Assembly: GCF_001767295.1 (NCBI RefSeq)
Contig: NZ_CP014944.1
Coordinates: 868,001-932,000 of the forward strand
Source: Colwellia sp. PAMC 20917
GTDB lineage: Bacteria > Pseudomonadota > Gammaproteobacteria > Enterobacterales > Alteromonadaceae
Length of the DNA: 64,000 bases
Direction of reading: 5' to 3'
The stretch's first letter is position 1. Every line of letters begins with the position of its first letter. The notes under the pieces are model-generated. The model worked only from the letters and a program-made list of their open reading frames with translations, ran no database searches and had not been told where the DNA came from. Shown here one piece after another: positions 30,188 to 39,583 of this stretch. A program made the position numbers and the translations under genes.

Positions 30188-31144
30188 TTATTGAGACTTG
30201 TTATCTTGTAAAAATTGTTTAACAACTGCTACCGTTGCCTGAGGATTTTCTTCGTGAGGTACATGCCCTAAATCATCAAAGATAACTAATTGACTGTTGA
30301 TAATATCTTTTTTAAATTTCATCGCAAGCTTGATGGGGATGAGCTTATCTTTTCTTCCCCAAATGATAAGCGTTGGTACATTTATTGTTGAGATTTTTTT
30401 GGCTAAATCTCCGGGTACCGTCTGCTTAAAGCGTTCTTTTAGAGCGTTACGATTTCCTTCACGAAGCGTCAAATCATAGTACCTGTCAACTAATTCACTC
30501 GTGACTAAGTCAGGGTTTCCATAAACATTCTTAACACTTTTTTTCACCAATGATTTAGGTAAAACATTTTTCAATAACCGGCTTGTTATCGGATTTTTAG
30601 ACAATTTAAAGGCTAAGGGTAAAGATTCAGACTTAAAAGGATAGCCACTTGCGTCGACTAAAATCATTTGAGAAACTCGCTCTGGATATAACACTGCCGT
30701 AGCCCAAGCAATATACCCGCCTAAAGAGTTACCTGCTAATACACTTTTTTTAACCTTTAACTTATCTAACACAGCAATAACAACTTCAGCATAATGCTCA
30801 ATAGTATAATTATTTTTAGGATCGGGGCCGGTCAGACCAAAGGCAGGTAAATCGAAGCGAATAACTCTGCGTTGTGTTTTTAGTTCGTCAACCCAGCCAT
30901 CCCATGTATGTAATGACGCGCTCGTACCATGAATTAGGACAATAGGCTCTTCATCAGACTTTGGTCCTTCATCTCTTAGATGTATATTCATACCGGCAAT
31001 CTGCATAAATTGTGATGGCTCAGCAGCCCAGCGCTTGCTGAGTTCAGCGACAGACTTATCAGCTGCTTGATTAACATAAAGATAACTGGCAAATAAAACG
31101 ACTACGCTTAGCAGTATAAACAGACTAATTTTTAAAATTCTCAA
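30188..31144 (-). CDS. Alpha/beta hydrolase, membrane-anchored
   Basis: The product has 318 aa. The N-terminal LKISLFILLSVVVLFASYLYV is a signal anchor, so the catalytic domain should face the periplasm. Oxyanion-type motif HGTSASLHTW precedes the nucleophile elbow GNSLGGYIAW. The acid is the Asp in WGRKDKLIP and the base is the His in DLGHVPHEENP. This matches the alpha/beta hydrolase-1 group with broad ester or lactone substrates, and the substrate is not known. The first codon seems to be TTG (31144), with no strong ribosome-binding site. Convergent with the hypothetical gene, with a shared palindromic terminator. Confidence 0.82.
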   Translation of the reverse strand: MRILKISLFILLSVVVLFASYLYVNQAADKSVAELSKRWAAEPSQFMQIAGMNIHLRDEGPKSDEEPIVLIHGTSASLHTWDGWVDELKTQRRVIRFDLPAFGLTGPDPKNNYTIEHYAEVVIAVLDKLKVKKSVLAGNSLGGYIAWATAVLYPERVSQMILVDASGYPFKSESLPLAFKLSKNPITSRLLKNVLPKSLVKKSVKNVYGNPDLVTSELVDRYYDLTLREGNRNALKERFKQTVPGDLAKKISTINVPTLIIWGRKDKLIPIKLAMKFKKDIINSQLVIFDDLGHVPHEENPQATVAVVKQFLQDNKSQ

Positions 31145-31279
31145 GAGATTATTGGCCTTTTTCTCTATATATTGTTGATGAAGATTGTAGCTGAATTTAT
31201 TCTATCAGTATCAGCTACAATGAATAATCATCCCGGGTAAATATCCAAACGCTAACAACGCCATAATGATAAGTTGTTA

Positions 31280-31948
31280 TTAAGCATAATCGTAATGACC
31301 TCCAGACTTAAGGGCTTTTTGATAGGCTGAACGGGCTTGAAAACGCTTAACGTAAGCGGTAATTTCTGGGTAGTTATTGTCATTTGAACTTTTGGCAACC
31401 CAAGCCTCTAGAGGAAAACTCATTTGAATATCAGCACCAGATAATTCTTCTCCAGTAAACCACTGATTATTTTTTAAATGGCTTTCGATAAAGTCTAAGT
31501 TCCCGGTAATATTTGGCCCAACATAGCCTTTCATTACTTTTTTCACAATCCCTCTAGCAATTGGCTTAACAAAAAAGGGCATCGTACTTTTCAATATTTT
31601 TTCAAAGATTATTTTTAGTAATAATTGTGGCATCAATGTTCCCTCAGCAAAATGTAACCAGTATATATACTGGCGATGTGCTTCTGTGCCAATATCGGGA
31701 GTAAAATCATCACCACCATAAGTTTGTGCAAGGTATTCAATAATGGCTCCAGACTCAGCAACAGTAATGCTACCATCAGTGATCACTGGAGATTTACCCA
31801 ATGGATGTACTTTCTTTAAGGTGTTAGGCGCTAAATTTGTTTTTAGGTCTCGCTCATAACGCTTAACGTCATAAGGTACGCCAAGCTCTTCTAAAGCCCA
31901 AAGCACCCGCTGCGAACGTGAGTTATTAAGGTGGTGTACAACAATCAT
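31280..31948 (-). CDS. Glutathione S-transferase
   Basis: The product has 222 aa in the standard two-domain GST order. The thioredoxin-like N-domain has SRSQRVLWALEELGVPYDV and the cis-proline/glutathione site GKSPVITDGSITVAESGAII. The helical C-domain starts at about residue 90 with FAEGTLMPQLLLKI and contains GADIQMSFPLEAW. It conjugates glutathione to electrophiles or reduces peroxides. I chose the ATG at 31948 (MIVVHHL) because ggggaaa stands just before it, whereas the ATG four codons upstream has no ribosome-binding site. It is divergent from an AraC-type regulator gene. Confidence 0.85.
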   Translation of the reverse strand: MIVVHHLNNSRSQRVLWALEELGVPYDVKRYERDLKTNLAPNTLKKVHPLGKSPVITDGSITVAESGAIIEYLAQTYGGDDFTPDIGTEAHRQYIYWLHFAEGTLMPQLLLKIIFEKILKSTMPFFVKPIARGIVKKVMKGYVGPNITGNLDFIESHLKNNQWFTGEELSGADIQMSFPLEAWVAKSSNDNNYPEITAYVKRFQARSAYQKALKSGGHYDYA

Positions 31949-32128
31949 AGTTTTCCCCATTAAGATAAAAGCCTAAAGCCAACTATTGTACTATAAATCG
32001 CTATCATGATTTATTCGTGATGAGCGCAACCAATAGTACAATAGTGCTAAGTATATATTATTTTAATAGCTTTATTGCCCGGCGTCGCATACGATTGAAC
32101 CACATAATTATACTATCGGACTATTTTA

Positions 32129-32953
32129 ATGCTTTGGACCTCCAGTGTTGTATTACGTCGAGATATCGAGCAACACCAGCATAACCTCCATGAGTTTGTC
32201 GTCTGTTTAAAAGGTGCTGTAAGCATAACGATTAATGACGAAAGCCATCAACTTTTAAGCGGACATTCCGTTTTTATCCCTGCTCAATATCAACATTCAA
32301 TCACGACAGATAAAAACACCGAAACAAAATTACTGTTTGCATGTATTGCTCCCCCGTCCTTTGATAACTTGTCAACACCCGCCAACAGTTTGTATTTAAA
32401 AACGTTATCTAAAGGAGGATTTTTAACTAACAATCTCAATTCAAGCAGCCAGCACAGTACGCAAGGAATGCAAAAAATTGCCAATGAACTCGAAATACAA
32501 CCCATTTCGAGCTCACCATTAAATGTTTGTTTAAAAGAGAACCTCTACTTACGACTATTACTGATCCATATCAGCAACGCCGGTTACGAGCAGCAAGCAA
32601 ATGCACAATCATCTTTGCGAATGACCAATGCTCAAGATTGGATCAACAATAATTACACTATGGATATCACTCTAGATAAGGTGGCAAAGCAAGTTAATCT
32701 ATCAAGAAGTCATTTTGCTCGCCAATTTCGCCAGCACACCGGTTTCAGCTTTATTGAATACCTTTTAAAACTGCGCTGTGATGCCGTTGCTAAAAACCTT
32801 GCTAGTTCCAACACCGATATAACCGAAATTGCTTTTGCTTCGGGCTTTAGTAATCTTAGTCATTTTTACCGGCACTTTAAACGCCGCTACGGGATAACTC
32901 CCGGTGCTTTTAGGTTAATGATTAAACATCAAGGGGTAACACTGAGACCTTAG
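32129..32953 (+). CDS. AraC-family transcriptional regulator
   Basis: The product has 274 aa. The N-terminal half is a cupin-like sensing domain (HNLHEFVVCLKGAVSITIND, then GHSVFIPAQYQHSI). The C-terminal 100 residues are the double helix-turn-helix: MDITLDKVAKQVNLSRSHFA for the first and ITEIAFASGFSNLSHFYRHF with KRRYGITPGAFR for the second, which is the AraC signature. It faces away from the GST gene across a 180-bp gap, so it may control that gene or itself. The effector is unknown. Confidence 0.87.
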   Translation: MLWTSSVVLRRDIEQHQHNLHEFVVCLKGAVSITINDESHQLLSGHSVFIPAQYQHSITTDKNTETKLLFACIAPPSFDNLSTPANSLYLKTLSKGGFLTNNLNSSSQHSTQGMQKIANELEIQPISSSPLNVCLKENLYLRLLLIHISNAGYEQQANAQSSLRMTNAQDWINNNYTMDITLDKVAKQVNLSRSHFARQFRQHTGFSFIEYLLKLRCDAVAKNLASSNTDITEIAFASGFSNLSHFYRHFKRRYGITPGAFRLMIKHQGVTLRP

Positions 32954-33298
32954 GCCGCTGTAAAATTTTTCTAGCTAAGGAGTGTTTTACCCTAAGTGTT
33001 GTCATAGATGTATTAGCGCAAATATAGACTTCAAAACCCTATAAGCTCAAATATAATAAAGTTACCCTTGCAAGGGTTCGAGATAGAGTGACACAAGATT
33101 CATGCAATGTGTTGCCAGAATACTATTTTTCAAAGTAACCACAGCAGAAATTTGTCTACGTCAGATAAATTTATCGTTTGAGAACCTGCTTAGATTCACG
33201 ATTAAATGCCTGTCGATTATCAGAATTATAAAGGGGAGCTAAGATATAAACTTTGCTGAAGTCTTTACGGGTAATGGGGATAACGTTGAGCAGGTATT

Positions 33299-33400
33299 AT
33301 GCAGGATAGTAAAAATAAAATCGAGCACGATGAAGATAACGAACACCTACTTCAGCATACTTTAAATCAGCCTCTCTTGAGTGAACTACTCGGCACTTAA
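33299..33400 (+). CDS. Possible 33-aa acidic small protein
   Basis: ATG at 33299 (AGG six bases upstream) opens a frame for MQDSKNKIEHDEDNEHLLQH and then TLNQPLLSELLGT. It is acidic at the start and hydrophobic at the end. I know no family for it. Its stop lies in the stem of a good terminator, so a short rightward transcript seems to end here. That supports either a small protein or a small RNA. Confidence 0.3.
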   Translation: MQDSKNKIEHDEDNEHLLQHTLNQPLLSELLGT

Positions 33401-33412
33401 GTGCCGAGTTTT
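33389..33412 (+). terminator. Rho-independent terminator (perfect 20-base palindrome)
   Basis: ctcggcactt / aagtgccgag is a perfect palindrome followed by tttt on the rightward strand. No annotated large gene ends here. It closes the small 33-aa frame, or a leader/small RNA. Confidence 0.65.
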
Positions 33413-33442
33413 CTCAACGACATTGATAAATTTAAGCGTACT

Positions 33443-34126
33443 TTAGTCATAAGTATTAAATTCATTAAACTTTATAATAGAGGTTAATTCATCACCATAT
33501 TCTGCACCCTTCTCAGAATAACGGTCTAACTTTTTAACTAAAGAGTAGGGATTATCAGTTTTTAGTCGCAATTCTCTAAACTTTTTAAAGGCGGCACTAC
33601 GCCCAAGGGTTCGATAATAACCTCTTACCGAAGCTTTAATAGAAGGATATTTTTTTAACCAAATGGTTTTATCTCCCCTTTTTTTCAGTGCCGCGATTCT
33701 AGGTTCATCTTCATCGAATGACCAAACACCAAAAATATTATTAGCTTTATTAAAAAAACGAGAGGTTGCCCAAGCACTCTCCATTGCCGCTTGTGCAATA
33801 GCAATACTTTTAGGGTGAGGTTTAAGTGCCATTAACAGCTCGTTATCAGTTTTGGCTTTATATTCTATTTTCAGTTTTTCTATCATATCGTTATCACTAC
33901 CTGACTTAAGTGACTCTGAAACGTCGAGATATTGAACCATAAGTTCATCATAAACTTCGTCTATTGCAGGAATAATTAAATTTTTAAAGCGAGCCTTTTT
34001 CTCTTGTACTGTCATTTTTGGCAAAGTAGTTTCATTGGCGCCATAGAAATAAATCGCTGTCGATGATAATAATATTAAGGGGATAAGTATCAATAATGTT
34101 TTTGACTGAAAAGCAGTTAATTTCAT
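33443..34126 (-). CDS. Bax-like glucosaminidase-domain protein
   Basis: The product has 227 aa. An N-terminal hydrophobic span (TLLILIPLILLSSTAIYFYG) anchors or exports it. The C-terminal part is a Glucosaminidase (lysozyme-like) domain: AQAAMESAWATSRFFNKANN with the expected catalytic Glu, FGVWSFDEDEP and YPSIKASVRGYYRTLGR. This is the pattern of E. coli Bax, a putative cell-wall hydrolase of about 270 aa, so this copy is slightly shorter. It probably cuts peptidoglycan glycan strands in the periplasm. Single gene, no partner nearby. Confidence 0.83.
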   Translation of the reverse strand: MKLTAFQSKTLLILIPLILLSSTAIYFYGANETTLPKMTVQEKKARFKNLIIPAIDEVYDELMVQYLDVSESLKSGSDNDMIEKLKIEYKAKTDNELLMALKPHPKSIAIAQAAMESAWATSRFFNKANNIFGVWSFDEDEPRIAALKKRGDKTIWLKKYPSIKASVRGYYRTLGRSAAFKKFRELRLKTDNPYSLVKKLDRYSEKGAEYGDELTSIIKFNEFNTYD

Positions 34127-34348
34127 AGCAAGCCTTGTAGTTAGAGATAAATTGTTAAGAATAAAAAGCGGTTAACTTATCGGAAGTATAACATAAACGC
34201 CGCTAAAGCTTTAAAAGTAAAGTCACCTAGTTCAGCCGTCTCGTGTCAGCAAAAATTTACTTGTTTAATAAACACCTATGAAAAATTATTTTTCGTCTAT
34301 TTTTCGTCTATACTTATTTTACTTATTTATTATCCTATTAACTAACAT

Positions 34349-35101
34349 ATGCCGCTAAAACTATTTTTATTAATCATCAGTTTGTTATTTACCCTGCCTT
34401 CCTTTGCTCAACAAAAAATCACTATTGCCTTTGGTGATGCTCTTGCACCTTGGGTAATGCCTGAAACTAACGACGGTATAATAATAACCTTAATAAGAGA
34501 AGCTTTAGCGCCAGCTGGCTATGAAGTAGAAGCCATTTATTATCCATACGCTCGCCGGATAACATCATTCAGAGCTAAGGATGTTGATGCGGCCTGTGAC
34601 ATGAACTTAAAAACAATGACCAAAGAAAACCTTACCGGTTTCTTATCTGATGAAGCTTATGCTTACGAAAATTTTGCCTTCGCATTAAAAAAGCATAATT
34701 ATAAATTTACTCACCTCAATGAGCTAGCTTCATACTCTTTATTGTCTTGGCAAGGCGCCAAAACACATTTGGGTGGAGAGTATGCCGTAATGGCCAACAA
34801 AAACCCGCTTTATCTAGAGAATCATGATCAAGAATTACAGGTTAAAATGTTATATCTAGAACGTTTCGATATCATCCAGTTAGACCTACAAATATTTAAA
34901 CATTACCGAGCTAAAATTCAAAAAGAAGGACAAATCAATACCCATTTATTAGTGGATAAGTTTCCACTCTTTGGAGCAAGCCCTAATAATATTCTTTTTC
35001 ATGATAAAAAAGCCAGAAATGCCTTCAATAAAGGCCTTAAAGAGTTAAAAGCGAATGGTCGTTATGAAAAAATATTAGCATCGTATACCTTAGATAACTA
35101 G
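34349..35101 (+). CDS. Periplasmic solute-binding (SBP_bac_3-like) protein
   Basis: The product has 250 aa. A signal peptide (LFLLIISLLFTLPSFAQ) is cleaved after about residue 21. The mature part follows the family-3 solute-binding fold: ITIAFGDALAPWVMPETNDG, IITLIREALAPAGYEVEAIY and YARRITSFRAKDVDAACDMN. No permease or ATPase gene is adjacent, so it may be an orphan sensor-type or uptake component, as is common in Alteromonadales. The ligand is unknown. An inverted repeat follows the stop. Confidence 0.78.
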   Translation: MPLKLFLLIISLLFTLPSFAQQKITIAFGDALAPWVMPETNDGIIITLIREALAPAGYEVEAIYYPYARRITSFRAKDVDAACDMNLKTMTKENLTGFLSDEAYAYENFAFALKKHNYKFTHLNELASYSLLSWQGAKTHLGGEYAVMANKNPLYLENHDQELQVKMLYLERFDIIQLDLQIFKHYRAKIQKEGQINTHLLVDKFPLFGASPNNILFHDKKARNAFNKGLKELKANGRYEKILASYTLDN

Positions 35102-35482
35102 TGAGTTATTTACCAGTTATAGCCTAGCCTCGAAGGATGACAAACCCTTGGTGAAAAGTGTTCAACGTTTAGTGGTTTACACTAAGGGTTTGTCATCCTC
35201 ATCTCAATTTTGCACAAATATGATATTCCTCCGCTATTTTATCTCCGTTCGCTTAAACAAAAATATTACAAGGTTAGCTTCATAGCTACTTATACTCTAT
35301 ATTTCACGTAAAAAAGACCGTTAGTTTAATCTGATCTTGACCAGAATATTAAGCTTAATGTAAAGTTAGATTAAATGAGCTTGTCGTTCATCTTAAGCAT
35401 TATTTCACTCAACTATTTTAAAGGGCAATGCTATAGCGAAAGCAGTTTTTTTTACGCTAATAGCCACTAAAGTCTGGACTAA
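35102..35482. other. Intergenic stretch with a long inverted repeat
   Basis: A 381-bp gap upstream of gss. The inverted repeat at 35134-35199 is the only clear structure. The gss promoter should lie in the second half. Confidence 0.5.
35134..35199. repeat. 20-bp inverted repeat, 26-base loop
   Basis: aggatgacaaacccttggtg (35134-35153) pairs with cactaagggtttgtcatcct (35180-35199), with one mismatch. It lies 32 bases past the solute-binding protein stop. It may end that transcript, or be a small dispersed repeat; the long arms and large loop are unusual for a simple terminator. Confidence 0.75.
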
Positions 35483-37351
35483 ATGACTAAAATTAAAAAC
35501 ATACAAGATGTCTCTTTTGGCACACCTATCGGTATATCGATGGGCAATGTAACCGCTTATTCTAGCGATTATGATACCGTAGACCCATTAATCTATAAAT
35601 CGCGTAGTCACTTTAGAAGCTATGTAGATGACATTTATATGGGACACAAATGGCAATGTGTTGAATTTGCTCGTCGATGGCTTTACACCAACAAAGGTTA
35701 TATTTTTAACGATGTAGCTATGGCTTACGAAATATTTAATTTACGTTCCGTGAGAGATATTGTAAATAATAGCGAACTCGCCTTAAATGCCTTTGAAAAT
35801 GGTGCAAAGAGATTACCTGAAGTAGGAAGTTTACTGATTTGGGATGAAGGTGGAGAATTTGAAGAAACGGGTCACGTAGCTATTATTACTGCAGTTTTTA
35901 ACGATAAAGTGCATATCGCCGAACAAAATATGGCCTTTGCACCTTGGCCAAATGGGCAAAACTATTCGCGTGAAATAAAAGCAAAATTAGGCAGTAACGG
36001 CGACTACTGGCTGCACTGCCCTTCTGATGGGTCAACCATTTTAGGGTGGTTAATACAAACTGATGATGAAACAGATGCACTGATTTCTTCTCTGCCAGAA
36101 CCCGCAGTGTTTAATATTGAAGCTTGTAATGCGCCAGCACAAAATAAAGCCAATACCCCTTGGTTAAACCTCGCCAATGACGACGAATATGCATTTTTTC
36201 AAATGATGGCTGGCCATAGACTGTCATGTGATGATGCAAGCGCTTTACGCTATTACCGTATATCCCCCCAAGCTCATTTAGCACTCGAAACGGCCACAGA
36301 TGAACTGCATCAAATGTTTATGCATGCTACCGATTACGTGCTGGAACATCCAGAGCTGTTGGAAAAATTTGGCTTACCCAAAAACCTAAATGAAAAAATT
36401 AAGCGCTCATGGTCTAACCGCGCTAATCAATTAGTAACAAGCCGTTTTGATTTTTCAATGTCTGAACATGGCTTAAAGGTCTACGAATATAATTGTGATT
36501 CGGCATCATGCTATATGGAGGTTGGAAAAGTACAAGGTAAATGGCTAAAACACTTCCAAGTAAAAGGAGGTACTGATGCAGGCACAGCCTTATTTAGCCA
36601 TTTAGTCAAAGCTTGGCAAGCTCGTGCTATCGACTCCGTTATTCATATATTACAAGATGATGACCCCGAAGAAACCTATCATGCACTCTTTATGAAAAAC
36701 GCCATAGAAGCGGCGGGCCATCAATGTAAAATATTGGTAGGGATTGATTCATTAACGTGCAATAAAAATAATGAAATTGAAGATTCAGCCGGCATAAAGA
36801 TTCAATGGATATGGAAAACATGGGCGTGGGAGACTGCACTTGACGAAATAAGAGCAAATCAAGATGATGTCATTAATAAAGCTCAGCATAATAAATCCAG
36901 TAAACCTAGCTTGTCTGACGTACTACTAAACGATAATATTATGGTTTTTGAGCCACTTTGGACACTTATTCCTAGCAATAAAGCGATTTTACCTGTGCTA
37001 TGTATGCTATTTCCAAATCATCCCTACTTATTAAATACCAGCTTTGAATTAACAGATGAACTTAAGCAAACTGGCTACGTAAGTAAGCCAATCGTTGGCC
37101 GCTGTGGTGCAAATATAAAGATAATAGATGAAAACAAGCAAGTGATTGCCGAAAAGCCAGGTAATTTTGAGACAAGAGATCAAATCTACCAAACATTGTT
37201 CCCCTTGCCCTATGTCGAGAATAAATATGTGCAAGTTTGTACTTTTACCGCAAATGGCAATTATGCCGGTAGTGGTGTAAGAGTGGACTCGTCTATGATT
37301 ATTGATAAAGATAGTGATTGTTTAGCATTACAATGTAAACATGACGTATAA
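35483..37351 (+). CDS. gss: Bifunctional glutathionylspermidine synthetase/amidase
   Basis: The product has 622 aa, close to E. coli Gss (619 aa). The N-terminal CHAP amidase domain (about 30-200) has the nucleophile Cys59 in WQCVEFARRW and its His in TGHVAIITAV. The C-terminal ATP-grasp synthetase (about 220-622) includes SRFDFSMSEHGLKVYEYNCD, LWTLIPSNKAILP and the closing YVQVCTFTANGNYAGSGVR. The synthetase joins glutathione to spermidine using ATP and the amidase undoes it, storing thiol and polyamine. It is the first gene of a probable three-gene unit with a DUF502 protein and a QEGLA-motif protein. Chain start ATG is at the beginning of the conserved amidase domain. Confidence 0.95.
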   Translation: MTKIKNIQDVSFGTPIGISMGNVTAYSSDYDTVDPLIYKSRSHFRSYVDDIYMGHKWQCVEFARRWLYTNKGYIFNDVAMAYEIFNLRSVRDIVNNSELALNAFENGAKRLPEVGSLLIWDEGGEFEETGHVAIITAVFNDKVHIAEQNMAFAPWPNGQNYSREIKAKLGSNGDYWLHCPSDGSTILGWLIQTDDETDALISSLPEPAVFNIEACNAPAQNKANTPWLNLANDDEYAFFQMMAGHRLSCDDASALRYYRISPQAHLALETATDELHQMFMHATDYVLEHPELLEKFGLPKNLNEKIKRSWSNRANQLVTSRFDFSMSEHGLKVYEYNCDSASCYMEVGKVQGKWLKHFQVKGGTDAGTALFSHLVKAWQARAIDSVIHILQDDDPEETYHALFMKNAIEAAGHQCKILVGIDSLTCNKNNEIEDSAGIKIQWIWKTWAWETALDEIRANQDDVINKAQHNKSSKPSLSDVLLNDNIMVFEPLWTLIPSNKAILPVLCMLFPNHPYLLNTSFELTDELKQTGYVSKPIVGRCGANIKIIDENKQVIAEKPGNFETRDQIYQTLFPLPYVENKYVQVCTFTANGNYAGSGVRVDSSMIIDKDSDCLALQCKHDV

Positions 37352-37415
37352 AAAGAGTTCTTGCGCTAACATTCAGCATATCTGCGCTTATTTCAACCGT
37401 ATCTAGGATATTAAC

Positions 37416-38039
37416 TTGCAATTATTAAGTATATTAAAAAATATTAAAAACTTTTTATTAACGGCATTTATTGGTGGAATGGTTATATTATTGCCCGTTG
37501 TTATTGTCTTTAAAGTCGCTTTTTGGCTATTAAATTCACTTTCAATGGCCTTTGAACCGATATCTACTTTTTTCTCAACACAATTTGTCTCTCACATCCC
37601 TTTAGCTGAAATTCTTGCGTTTACTGCCGTATTTTTATTGTGTTTTATCATAGGAGTACTCGTACAAACAGTATGGGGACGCTATGTTCATGGCCAATTA
37701 GAACAACGCTTACTTGTTCCTATTCCTGGCTATACGCTAATAAGAGATATACTGAGCCAGTTTAAAAATAAAGATGGTGGTTCTTTTACGCGCCCAGTAA
37801 TGCTTAAGGCATTTCAATCTGAACAATTAGTTTTGGGCTATATTACTGACGAATTAGAGGATCATTTTGCGGTATTTGTGCCGACCAGCCCTAGCCCATT
37901 TAATGGTTTTGTTATTTTTGCTCCTAAAGCAGATGTTAAACACATTGAAGGCAGTGCTAAAAGCGTGATGAACTTAATCGTCGGCTGTGGTGTTGGCTCA
38001 GCCAAAACATTAACAAAAGATCATTTTAAAACCCCTTAA
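37416..38039 (+). CDS. DUF502 membrane protein
   Basis: The product has 207 aa. Two membrane spans near the N-terminus (FIGGMVILLPVVIVFKVAFW and LAEILAFTAVFLLCFIIGVL) are followed by LLVPIPGYTLIRDILSQF and VFVPTSPSPFNGFVIFA, which together mark DUF502. The role of the family is unknown. The first codon is TTG (37416), with agga 7 bases upstream; the next Met is at residue 22, inside the first span. It follows gss by 64 bases on the same strand. Confidence 0.8.
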   Translation: MQLLSILKNIKNFLLTAFIGGMVILLPVVIVFKVAFWLLNSLSMAFEPISTFFSTQFVSHIPLAEILAFTAVFLLCFIIGVLVQTVWGRYVHGQLEQRLLVPIPGYTLIRDILSQFKNKDGGSFTRPVMLKAFQSEQLVLGYITDELEDHFAVFVPTSPSPFNGFVIFAPKADVKHIEGSAKSVMNLIVGCGVGSAKTLTKDHFKTP

Positions 38040-38169
38040 CTTTACCATGTGTTAATGCGCCAATTTACAGAGTAAAACCAATAAGATAACAATTTACTTT
38101 TGGTGCTAACGCAATTTTTGTGAGTTAACTCAGTAAGTAACTCGTAATGACTATGGAATTTAAAGACCC

Positions 38170-39441
38170 ATGAATACATTAGAAGTGGAAAAAGAACGGA
38201 TTTGTCAGATAAGTTCTATTCTATACAGCGCTAGCCAACCGATTAGAATACTCACCCATTTAGAATGGAACAGAGATATTAAACAGCAATTCTTTGCAGA
38301 TAAGTGCAAAGAGCTACCTAAGGTTAACTACCCTACTTTTGATCCCAGTAAAACCTTAAGTTTAGTGAGTGACGCTAGAAGCTTGATGGGTAATTCAGAC
38401 ATAGATGAATGGCTAAAGCGTATTTCAACTAAGCTTGAATATGGTGCTCTGATGATGGGTTCGGTAGGCACTAAAAAGTTTTATGAATTTTCTGAAGCGC
38501 TTTACGGTAAACCTACTAACCCATTTACTGACGGTAAATCAACACCGCTTGAGTTAGCGAATATTTTTGACAAACAAATTAGTAGTTATGCTAGTTACAA
38601 CTTTGGTAGTCCACCACCTATGTGTTATCTAGCTTCAGATATCGCTGAGCAAATGCAAGCAGCCGTGACTAAAATGTTTGGTTCAGATGCGCCAAAAGTT
38701 GAAGTGGTTGACGAACTATCTGCCAACGCGCTAGCAAACCCAAAGTTAATACGAATTAGGAAGACAGCCTGTTTTACTGATCTTGACGCGCAGCAACTCA
38801 TTAATCATGAAGCCCATATTCATGTTGCCACTTCGATTAATGGACTTAATCAGCCGCACCTTAAAATATTAGCCGCTGGTCATCCTGGGACCACTAAAAC
38901 ACAAGAAGGCTTGGCGGTATTTTCTGAATATATCACTAATTCTATCGATTTAGATAGACTGCGCAGACTAGCTGACCGTATTATCGCGATACAAATGTCG
39001 ATTGAAGGCGCAGACTTTTTAGAAGTGTATGACTACTTTTTAGGTCGTATTGGCAATGAATCACAAGCTTATGAAAATACTCGGAGAGTTTTCAGGGGGG
39101 GTGTTTTAACTGGCGGCGCGCCCTTTACTAAAGATGGTGTTTACTTAGAAGGACTTATCCGCGTGCATAATTTCTTAAAAGCTATCGCCGCTAATGGCCG
39201 AGCAGATTGTCTTAAGTTATTATTTTGTGGAAAATTAGATATTGAAGACATTCCTGTACTATACAAATTAGAGGAAATGGGGCTATGTCAACCCGGTAAA
39301 TACTTACCACCATGGGTTGAAGACGCACGCTATTTGTTAGCTTACTTAACCTGCTCTGAGTTTCTCAATAAAATGGATATGCCTAAAGTTTATAGCCATT
39401 ACGATGAGTTACTGGACAGCATTCCAAAAACGTTCAATTAA
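38170..39441 (+). CDS. QEGLA-motif (DUF1704) putative metallopeptidase
   Basis: The product has 423 aa. The diagnostic block is INHEAHIHVATSING (an HExxxH zinc-site pattern) followed by GTTKTQEGLAVFSEY, the QEGLA motif, with a further acidic residue available as zinc ligand. Bacterial members are labelled flavohaemoglobin expression-modulating proteins; eukaryotic relatives (MATCAP) are tubulin carboxypeptidases. A peptidase acting on a C-terminal residue is therefore the best guess. Active-site residues are intact. It follows gss and the DUF502 gene on the same strand (130 bp gap). QEGLA genes elsewhere often lie near ATP-grasp ligases, which gives the link to gss meaning. Confidence 0.85.
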   Translation: MNTLEVEKERICQISSILYSASQPIRILTHLEWNRDIKQQFFADKCKELPKVNYPTFDPSKTLSLVSDARSLMGNSDIDEWLKRISTKLEYGALMMGSVGTKKFYEFSEALYGKPTNPFTDGKSTPLELANIFDKQISSYASYNFGSPPPMCYLASDIAEQMQAAVTKMFGSDAPKVEVVDELSANALANPKLIRIRKTACFTDLDAQQLINHEAHIHVATSINGLNQPHLKILAAGHPGTTKTQEGLAVFSEYITNSIDLDRLRRLADRIIAIQMSIEGADFLEVYDYFLGRIGNESQAYENTRRVFRGGVLTGGAPFTKDGVYLEGLIRVHNFLKAIAANGRADCLKLLFCGKLDIEDIPVLYKLEEMGLCQPGKYLPPWVEDARYLLAYLTCSEFLNKMDMPKVYSHYDELLDSIPKTFN

Positions 39442-39583
39442 TGCTGCGGTTTAGTAACAAGCCCTAACTGCCATCAAACTTTAATGCAATAGCGGCTAAA
39501 GCCGTGATTTAACAACAGGTCCTAGCTGTCATCATGCGATGGCGGCTAATGCTGTTGTTAAAACAGCGTTACTTATACAAAGG

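Larger units (their letters stand above)
32954..33442. other. Intergenic stretch with a small frame and a palindromic terminator
   Basis: This 489-bp gap lies between the AraC gene and the convergent bax-like gene. The only organised part is the 33-codon frame at 33299-33400, ending inside the palindrome at 33389-33408. The rest shows nothing convincing. Confidence 0.5.
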
